Assembly: GCA_020442965.1 (NCBI GenBank)
Contig: JAGRJB010000516.1
Location: 1 to 12,174 of the forward strand
From: Pseudomonadales bacterium
Lineage (GTDB): Bacteria > Pseudomonadota > Gammaproteobacteria > Steroidobacterales > Steroidobacteraceae
Direction of reading: 5' to 3'
Length of the DNA stretch: 12,174 nt
The translations under genes and the position numbers were made by a program. Under the pieces are notes generated by a model that saw only the letters and a program-made list of their open reading frames with translations, was not told the origin of the DNA and made no database searches. Below are positions 6,496 to 12,174 of this stretch, one piece after another (the stretch's first letter is position 1; every line of letters starts with the position of its first letter).

Positions 6496-9400
6496 GTTTG
6501 CCGGTCCCTGGAGCGCCGGTGGAATCAGCTTGTAGACAACTGGTGTAACCAGTCGTGCTAACAGCGTGGAGCTTATCAGGCCGCCGATTATCACCCATGC
6601 CATGGGCGAGTAGAGCCCAATGTTCTGCACGGCGAGTGGTAGCAGGCCACCGATCGCAGTCGCTGACGTTAGCAGGATGGGCAGAAACCGGATCTCGCCC
6701 GCGCGCTCGATAGCCTCATCGAGCGCGACACCTTGCTCGCGCAGCTGATTGGTGAAATCGACCAACAAGATTGAGTTCTTGATTTCGATCCCGAGCAGCG
6801 CGACAAAACCAATTGTCGCCACAAACGATATGTCATTGCGAGAAGCGAGCAGCATCAGTAATCCGCCGAATACACCGAGCGGTACCACTGTTAGCACGAT
6901 CAGCGTCGACTTGAAGCTGCCGAACTCGAGCACGAGAACCGCGAAGATGCCGAATATCGCGACCAGTATCGCGACGCCGATACCGCCGAAAGACTCTGCG
7001 CCGGCTTCCGCGTCACCACCCAGCTTGTAGCGATAACCGCGCGGCCAATCCATCTGATCCAGCTGCGCAACGGCTGCCGCAGTGAGTCGCGCAGTGTTGT
7101 AGCCCTCAACCACCTCGGCGTCTACGTTGATCGCCCGCTCGCGATTGAATCGCTGGATCAAGGTTGGCGCCTTCTCGAAGCCGAGCGTCGCGAGTTGTGA
7201 GGCCGGCAGATTTGCACCGCTGGCCGCCGGCACACGGATTCCCTGCAGTGTATCGAAGTTTGCGCGCTTACCCACCGGTGCTCGCACCACGATGTTGTAC
7301 TGCTCGCCACTATCGTCCTTGAATGTGCCCGCCGGTATACCTGCAACCGCGAGACGCACCGCCCGATCGAATTCCACGCTGGGAACTCCGAGCAGGCCGG
7401 CCTTCTGCGTATCGAGATTCAATCGTAGATTGGTCCGCGACACTTTCAGTGGATTGCTGACGTCGCGCGTTCCCTCGATACCTTCCAGCAAGCGCTCGAC
7501 GCGCGCCGCCAGTGAGTCGAGAACCTGCAGGTCTGGCCCGATCACTCGGATCGAGATGGGTGCGGAAACCGGCGGTCCATTGCTGAATTCCTTCACGCGA
7601 AAGCGCGCGTTGGGATAATTGTCCAGGCGCGCGCGCAAAGCCTGCAGGTCACGGGTCGTATTGCGGGTGTCATAACGGCGCAACTGCACGAATAGCTCGG
7701 CGTAGTTAGTCGCTTCGTTGCGAGTGATATGGTTGTAGTAGATTTGCGGATTGCCATGCCCAAGGTTGGCAAACCAGCTCTTGACCTCGGGCATCTGCTC
7801 GAGCTGGTGTTCAACGACGCGTAGCGCACGATCGGTCTCCGCGAGGCTGGTGCCGTTGGGCGTGCTGACTTCGATCAAGAACTGCGGCGTCCCGGCTTTG
7901 GGGAACACGCTGGTGCCGATCAGGGGTACCAGCGCTGCCGACAATAGCAGCGAGCCCCCCAATGCCACCAGCACGGTGCTCTTCGGTCTCGCCAGGCAGT
8001 AGTGCAGCGCGGGCCGATAGTACCGATGAATTGCATCCATCACGCGTTGCAGAAACCGATTGCCTTCGGGATGGTCGTGCTCGCGCAAAAGCTGGGTCGC
8101 CAGGAACGGAATGATCAACAGTGCGATGAGCAGGGAGCCGACGATGGTCGCCACGACGGTAACAGGTAGCACGCGGATGAACTTGCCGGCGTTGCCGGGC
8201 AGCGCGATCAGCGGCAGAAACGCGAAAATCAGAGCCGCGGTGCAGCCAAGTACGGCGACCGCGATCTGGCGCGTCCCAGCAAGCGCCGCTTGCGTGCGCG
8301 TGTAGCCCATGCGCAGATGCCGTGCAATGTTCTCCACTGTGACGATCGAATCATCGACCAACAGACCGAGCGCCACGACGAAGCCGGCGATCGACAGTTG
8401 ATTGAGTGAGTAGCCGAGGAAGTACAGCGACGTGAGGCCGAAGGCCAGTGACAGCGGTATCGATATCATGACGATGCTCGCGGCGCGCGCTCCGAGCGGC
8501 AGCAGTGTGAGCAGGACGATCGCGATTGCGATCGAAAAATCAATGTAGAGCCGCTTCAACCGGGCGCGAACATTCAGTGACTGATCAAATCCCGTCACGA
8601 GTTGCATGCTCTTGGGCAGACCTTGCGAGTAGCGCTCCGTCACGTCGGCAATGGCCGCGCGTACTTTCAGGACGTTATAGCCTTCTTTCTGATTGGCGGT
8701 TATGAATACAGCGCGCCTGCCGGAGAATCTACCGACGTAGGTGATCGGCGAGTCTTCCCAACTCACGTGCGCGACGTCGCGCACGCGCAATACGCGTGCG
8801 CCATTCGCCGCGATGACCGTATTACGCACTTGTTCGAGCGTCGTATATGCGCCCGAGGTCTTCAAACTGAAGCTGCGCGAGCCCAGATCAACGATGCCGG
8901 CCGGAATGTTGGCGTTCTGGCTCTCCACCGCTGCGACCACGCGCCCTGCGGAGATCTTCAGCTCTGCAAGTCGGGCAAGGTCGAGCGCAATGCGCAACTC
9001 GCGTTGGGGATAGGCCCAGGTTTCGGCAGTGCGGATACCATCGACCGTCTTCAGTTGATCTTTGAGTTCGCGGGCATAGTCCTCGAGCTCACGGTATGGC
9101 GCGTCTGGCGATACCAGAGCGAACTGCACCGTATTCACCAAGGCGGGCGAGATCTTGCGGATCTCGAGGTTCAGAATCTCTCGGGGCAGGGTCGGGCGCA
9201 GAGAATTGATCTCGCGCGTGACCTCATCGAACTTCTTGTCTGCATCCGTGCTCGCCGCAAACTCGATCGCCGTGAACGACACGCCATCGCGAATCGTCGT
9301 CTCTATCTTGTGTACATCATCCAGCTCGGCGAGGCGATCCTCGATTGGCTTGGCGACCAGGCGCTCCAAATCCTTGGGATCGGCGCCTGGGAAGATTGCG

Positions 9401-9543
9401 CTGACGAAGAAGCCTGGGATCTTGAAGTACGGGTCCTCCTCGCGCGCCATGTTGAGGAAGCTGTAGCAACCGAGCGCGATCAGGCACAGAAACGCGACCA
9501 GCGTGAATTGATAGCGCCGAATTGGAAATTCCAAAATAGACAT
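6463..9543 (-). CDS. RND-family efflux permease (AcrB/HAE type)
   Basis: This 1026-residue inner-membrane protein is the proton-driven pump of a tripartite efflux system. It is full length for the family: first helix at 12-31, the porter segment IFPGADPKDLERLVAKPIEDRL at 50-71 (typical AcrB/MexB-like N-terminal half), helices from about 335, a second large periplasmic loop at about 545-850, and a second membrane half from about 853. The proton-relay residues are in place: Asp397-Asp398 in GLLVDDSIVTVEN (helix 4) and Lys922 in GIEIKNSILLVDF (helix 10). Its ATG overlaps the adaptor stop by 1 nt (TGATG), so translation is probably coupled. The loops do not show the methionine/acidic metal-binding set of CusA, so drug or hydrophobic-compound export is more likely than heavy-metal export, but the substrate is not knowable here. 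Its last 11 codons lie inside the convergent lipoprotein gene. Confidence 0.95.
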   Translation of the reverse strand: MSILEFPIRRYQFTLVAFLCLIALGCYSFLNMAREEDPYFKIPGFFVSAIFPGADPKDLERLVAKPIEDRLAELDDVHKIETTIRDGVSFTAIEFAASTDADKKFDEVTREINSLRPTLPREILNLEIRKISPALVNTVQFALVSPDAPYRELEDYARELKDQLKTVDGIRTAETWAYPQRELRIALDLARLAELKISAGRVVAAVESQNANIPAGIVDLGSRSFSLKTSGAYTTLEQVRNTVIAANGARVLRVRDVAHVSWEDSPITYVGRFSGRRAVFITANQKEGYNVLKVRAAIADVTERYSQGLPKSMQLVTGFDQSLNVRARLKRLYIDFSIAIAIVLLTLLPLGARAASIVMISIPLSLAFGLTSLYFLGYSLNQLSIAGFVVALGLLVDDSIVTVENIARHLRMGYTRTQAALAGTRQIAVAVLGCTAALIFAFLPLIALPGNAGKFIRVLPVTVVATIVGSLLIALLIIPFLATQLLREHDHPEGNRFLQRVMDAIHRYYRPALHYCLARPKSTVLVALGGSLLLSAALVPLIGTSVFPKAGTPQFLIEVSTPNGTSLAETDRALRVVEHQLEQMPEVKSWFANLGHGNPQIYYNHITRNEATNYAELFVQLRRYDTRNTTRDLQALRARLDNYPNARFRVKEFSNGPPVSAPISIRVIGPDLQVLDSLAARVERLLEGIEGTRDVSNPLKVSRTNLRLNLDTQKAGLLGVPSVEFDRAVRLAVAGIPAGTFKDDSGEQYNIVVRAPVGKRANFDTLQGIRVPAASGANLPASQLATLGFEKAPTLIQRFNRERAINVDAEVVEGYNTARLTAAAVAQLDQMDWPRGYRYKLGGDAEAGAESFGGIGVAILVAIFGIFAVLVLEFGSFKSTLIVLTVVPLGVFGGLLMLLASRNDISFVATIGFVALLGIEIKNSILLVDFTNQLREQGVALDEAIERAGEIRFLPILLTSATAIGGLLPLAVQNIGLYSPMAWVIIGGLISSTLLARLVTPVVYKLIPPALQGPANLLTTPEPRPA

Positions 9544-10610
9544 CAGCGACTGTCCGGCTCGCCGGTCGCCAGAATGCGAATATGCTCGCCATCATCGAGA
9601 TATAGCGCGCCATCTGAAACAACGGCGTCACCCGGCGCGACGCCAGCCGCAAGCGCCACGGAGTCAGCGGCAATGAAGGCGACCTCGACGTCACGTTTGC
9701 GTGCCGTGTCGTCGGCCACTACGAAAACGCTGGCGCGGTTACCGTCGGCTTGTACGAGCGCACCTATCGGAATATAGGTCAGCGTGTGCGTGACGCCGGC
9801 AGCGGGCGACAACTCGATTCTAGCAATCAGTCCGCTCACGAGCCCGACCGGCGCCGCATCGAAGCGCAACTCGACATCGAACAGTCCCGTGACTGGATCA
9901 GAGACGCGGGCGATCTCGCTCACGGTCGCGACGAACGACTTGCCGGGGAACGCGTCCAGCTGAGCAGTGCCGCGATCGCCAAGTTTGAGCTGCACGACTT
10001 CGCGGTCTGCGAGTGCACAACGCATGACGAAACCGCGGCCGCTGCCGCCGAGGATGAGGATTGGCTGCCCGGCGGGCACCAACTCGCGTTCCTCTGCCAG
10101 CCTTCGCAGCACGACTGCGTCACCGGGCGCGGTGATGGCAGCATAGCCACGATTGAAGTCCGCTGCTCGCAACTGCGCTTTCGCGAGAGCCGCCTGGGTG
10201 CGCAAATTCTGCAACTGCTCCAGGCTGATCACCTGATCGGCATACAGGTTCTCGCCGCGCGCGAGATCGCGGTCAGCTTTGTTCGCTAGTTGGCGTGCCT
10301 GCTCAACTTGCGCGTTCACTTCGGTGAGTTCGATCTCGGCGAGCTGCTGCCCCTTCTTGACAGCGACGCCCTCTTGCACGCTAATTTTGCGAATCACGCC
10401 ACCGACTTTGAACGACAGGCGCATCTCATCCTTGTTAGCGACGATGCCAGTCGTGGAGATGGGCGGTGCCGCTGGCCCTTGCGTGGCGCGCGCCACGCGT
10501 ACGGGCGTAGCGGGTTTCGCGGCGACCGGTTTGTCAGCGGAACCGCAGCCGCTTGCGACAACGAGCAGCACCAGTGAGAAGCCGCGAATCAGGAAGTTGC
10601 TCAATGACAT
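9543..10610 (-). CDS. RND periplasmic adaptor (membrane fusion protein), lipoprotein
   Basis: This 355-residue adaptor would link the RND permease to the outer-membrane channel in the periplasm. A signal peptide ends in the lipobox VASGC (Cys22), predicting an N-terminal lipid anchor as in AcrA and MexA. The usual hairpin-like order follows: first half lipoyl/barrel strand segment LSFKVGGVIRKISVQEGVAVKKGQQLAEI (65-93), a short coiled-coil hairpin (about 97-150, rich in Ala, Gln and Leu), the second lipoyl half (about 155-187, ITAPGDAVVLRRL), then beta-barrel and membrane-proximal domains (GLFDVELRF at 242-250, YIPIGALVQADG at 279-290). AGGA 6 nt before the ATG is a good ribosome binding site. 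It starts 13 nt after the TolC-like gene and its stop is fused to the permease start. Confidence 0.93.
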   Translation of the reverse strand: MSLSNFLIRGFSLVLLVVASGCGSADKPVAAKPATPVRVARATQGPAAPPISTTGIVANKDEMRLSFKVGGVIRKISVQEGVAVKKGQQLAEIELTEVNAQVEQARQLANKADRDLARGENLYADQVISLEQLQNLRTQAALAKAQLRAADFNRGYAAITAPGDAVVLRRLAEERELVPAGQPILILGGSGRGFVMRCALADREVVQLKLGDRGTAQLDAFPGKSFVATVSEIARVSDPVTGLFDVELRFDAAPVGLVSGLIARIELSPAAGVTHTLTYIPIGALVQADGNRASVFVVADDTARKRDVEVAFIAADSVALAAGVAPGDAVVSDGALYLDDGEHIRILATGEPDSR

Positions 10611-10623
10611 AAACTGTCCTGCG

Positions 10624-12045
10624 TCAGAGTGGCAGGTCGCCGGATGCGGTCGCGTAGTCGAGCTCGGCCTGACGTGCCAGCAAGCCGAAGCGCGTGACGT
10701 TCAGATTCAGTTCGGCGGAAGCCAGGCTTGCGCGCGCATCGATGAATTCCACCTGACTGATCGCGCCGGCGTCGCGTTTGTGCGCCGCGATCCGAAAAGC
10801 GGCCTGCGCAGCCGTGGTGCGTGCCTCGGCGGTCGCCAGCGAATCATTCGCGGTGAGTAATTGGTCCAGTGCCTGCTGCACTTCGAGCTGGATCTGCTGC
10901 GCCGTTTGTTCGCGTTGCAACTGTGCCTGGCGCACGCTGGCCGCCGCGCGCCGTACCTCGGCGGCACGGGCGCCGCCATCGAACAGTGACCAGTTGAGTA
11001 GTAAGGACAGCGTGCCAAAATTGCGACCGCTGCCGAACTCGTAGCGCTCGCCCTGAATGCCGGCATCGGCACCCAGGGACAGTGTTGGCCAGCGCGCCGT
11101 CCGGGCAATCCGCAGTTGCTCGGCGCTGGCGCGTTCGAGTTTGCCGAGTTGCGCCAATTCGGGGCGACGATCCATCGCCAAGCTTCGCAGTTGCGCGAGA
11201 TCCGTGCGCGCCACCGCGAGATCCTGACGCGCGTCCGCGGCGTCGAGTGGACTTGCGAGTGGCCGATTCAACAGAAAATTGAGGTAGCTGGCCGCCTGCG
11301 CAATCCCATTTTCGGCCTCGCGCAACTGCTGCGTCACAGCTAACAGCTCGGCCTTGGCCCGGAGCACTTGATCCTGGGTGATCTTGCCGTTGCGGAACAA
11401 TGAATCGTTGACGCGCAGATTCTCTTCGAGCAGCGTCAGGCTGGCTTGCACGATGCCGCGCGTTTTGGTCGCTGCCAGCCAGTTGAGGTAGCCGACTGCG
11501 ATGTCGCGTTTCAGGCGGCGTGCAAAAGCGATACGCGCGTAGTCACTGGCGCCGAGCAGCGCACGGTTTGCGCGCACGGCCGCTGGTATCGCGGGCGCAA
11601 TGAGCGGTTGGCGCAAACTGAGGCGCGTATCCTGCTCGCGCTCGCGGATCAAGCTGAAGCCGCGGTCTTCGATCTGAGGAAACTCGCCCGGCCGACCGGC
11701 CGCTACCAACAGCTCATTCAGACTCGTGTAGACCGGGTTCAGCGCGCTGGCCAGCGGCACGGTGATTTGGCGGCCGCCTTCGGCGCGTGTGTAGCGCGCG
11801 GCGAAGTCCAGTTGTGGCATGTACCCTGCACGTGCCGCGTCGAGTGCCGCCTGCGCGCGCTCGAGTTCGAGTGATCGGGATTGCAAGCCGAGATTGGCCT
11901 TGAGTCCACTCGCGACATAGTCGTCGATCACGGCTGCAATACTGCGTGACGAGTCCGCTTGTCCCCAGCTGTCACCTGGCATATTGGTCAGCCCCAGACC
12001 GAGGAGCGTCGCGAGGAGCAAATGGCGGCGCTGGGCATCCGTCAT
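10624..12045 (-). CDS. TolC-family outer membrane efflux channel
   Basis: This 473-residue protein has an N-terminal signal peptide (RRHLLLATLLGLGLT at 6-20, probable cleavage near 30) and the two internally duplicated outer-membrane-efflux-protein halves. The first half has the helix ELERAQAALDAARAGYMPQLDF (60-81), a barrel strand near AARYTRAEG, and FLLNRP at 257-262. The second begins with DRRPELAQLGKLERASAEQLRIARTARWPTLSL (292-324) and contains LSLLLNWSLFDGG (346-358), a hallmark of the family. As a trimer it would form the channel through the outer membrane for the RND permease below it. No lipobox is present, unlike OprM. Its ATG overlaps the stop of the upstream partial gene (ATGA), and the adaptor follows 13 nt later. 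The gene being first of the three structural genes is less common than a last position. Confidence 0.92.
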   Translation of the reverse strand: MTDAQRRHLLLATLLGLGLTNMPGDSWGQADSSRSIAAVIDDYVASGLKANLGLQSRSLELERAQAALDAARAGYMPQLDFAARYTRAEGGRQITVPLASALNPVYTSLNELLVAAGRPGEFPQIEDRGFSLIREREQDTRLSLRQPLIAPAIPAAVRANRALLGASDYARIAFARRLKRDIAVGYLNWLAATKTRGIVQASLTLLEENLRVNDSLFRNGKITQDQVLRAKAELLAVTQQLREAENGIAQAASYLNFLLNRPLASPLDAADARQDLAVARTDLAQLRSLAMDRRPELAQLGKLERASAEQLRIARTARWPTLSLGADAGIQGERYEFGSGRNFGTLSLLLNWSLFDGGARAAEVRRAAASVRQAQLQREQTAQQIQLEVQQALDQLLTANDSLATAEARTTAAQAAFRIAAHKRDAGAISQVEFIDARASLASAELNLNVTRFGLLARQAELDYATASGDLPL

Positions 12046-12174
12046 GAGCGTTCCGGCGCAACCAGCGAGCGGGTTGCCATATCGAGCGCCTGCGCGAACA
12101 AATCGCTCGCCTCGATCCCGTCGTGCGCCAGTACATTGGCCTTGGTGGCGGCAAGCTGAATCACACCATGCATG
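12042..12174 (-). CDS. C-terminal end of a probable TetR-type regulator (5' end beyond window)
   Basis: The minus-strand frame is open from the right edge to a TGA at 12042-12044 and gives 43 residues, with LAATKANVLAHDGIEASD and LFAQALDMATRSLVAPERS. It is alpha-helical and amphipathic like the last helices of TetR-family repressors, whose dimer/ligand domain ends this way, and a TetR gene commonly heads such efflux operons. The DNA-binding domain is outside the window, so the family is an inference from context and helix character. The 4-nt ATGA overlap with the TolC-like gene indicates one transcript and translational coupling, so the regulator would be made along with the pump it controls. 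Confidence 0.6.
   Translation of the reverse strand, partial: MHGVIQLAATKANVLAHDGIEASDLFAQALDMATRSLVAPERS

Noticed and set aside
8602..9777. Plus-strand open frame (391 codons) antisense to the RND permease and adaptor
   Set aside because: It lies fully over two strongly supported genes, crosses their boundary and has no recognisable domain.

Overview
The window looks like chromosomal DNA from a high-GC, Gram-negative proteobacterium. The evidence is a complete tripartite RND efflux system with an outer-membrane channel, two predicted lipoproteins, moderately high GC and bacterial operon packing. A gammaproteobacterium of the Steroidobacter/Xanthomonadales kind is my guess from the style of the large repeat protein; nothing in the window settles the genus.

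Layout from left to right: (1) Bases 1 to about 87 are unusually GC-rich and do not belong to the gene that follows. They look like a chimeric join, probably with actinobacterial-type DNA. (2) The 3' two thirds of ahpC (peroxiredoxin) followed 4 nt later by complete ahpD: the mycobacterial-type AhpC/AhpD peroxide-defence pair, ending in a clear rho-independent terminator at 1059-1094. (3) A minus-strand CPA1-type Na+(K+)/H+ antiporter, converging on ahpD. (4) Divergently, a small YciI-like protein, then a 291-nt gap with no gene. (5) A 1131-residue predicted lipoprotein made of ten Ig-like repeats (one predicted disulfide each) and a tryptophan-rich, LamG/concanavalin-like C-terminal domain. 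(6) A minus-strand efflux operon read from the right edge: the end of a probable TetR-type regulator, a TolC-family channel, a lipoprotein periplasmic adaptor and an RND permease, all joined by overlaps or a 13-nt gap.

How the genes work together: AhpD would re-reduce AhpC, which destroys peroxides. The RND permease, adaptor and TolC-like channel would span the whole envelope and export drugs or other toxic compounds, probably under the co-encoded regulator. The large repeat lipoprotein converges on the permease gene and overlaps it by 33 nt. It is the least ordinary gene here and the best candidate for new biology (an extended surface or periplasmic stalk carrying a lectin-like tip). No RNA genes, CRISPR array, insertion sequence or phage genes were seen.
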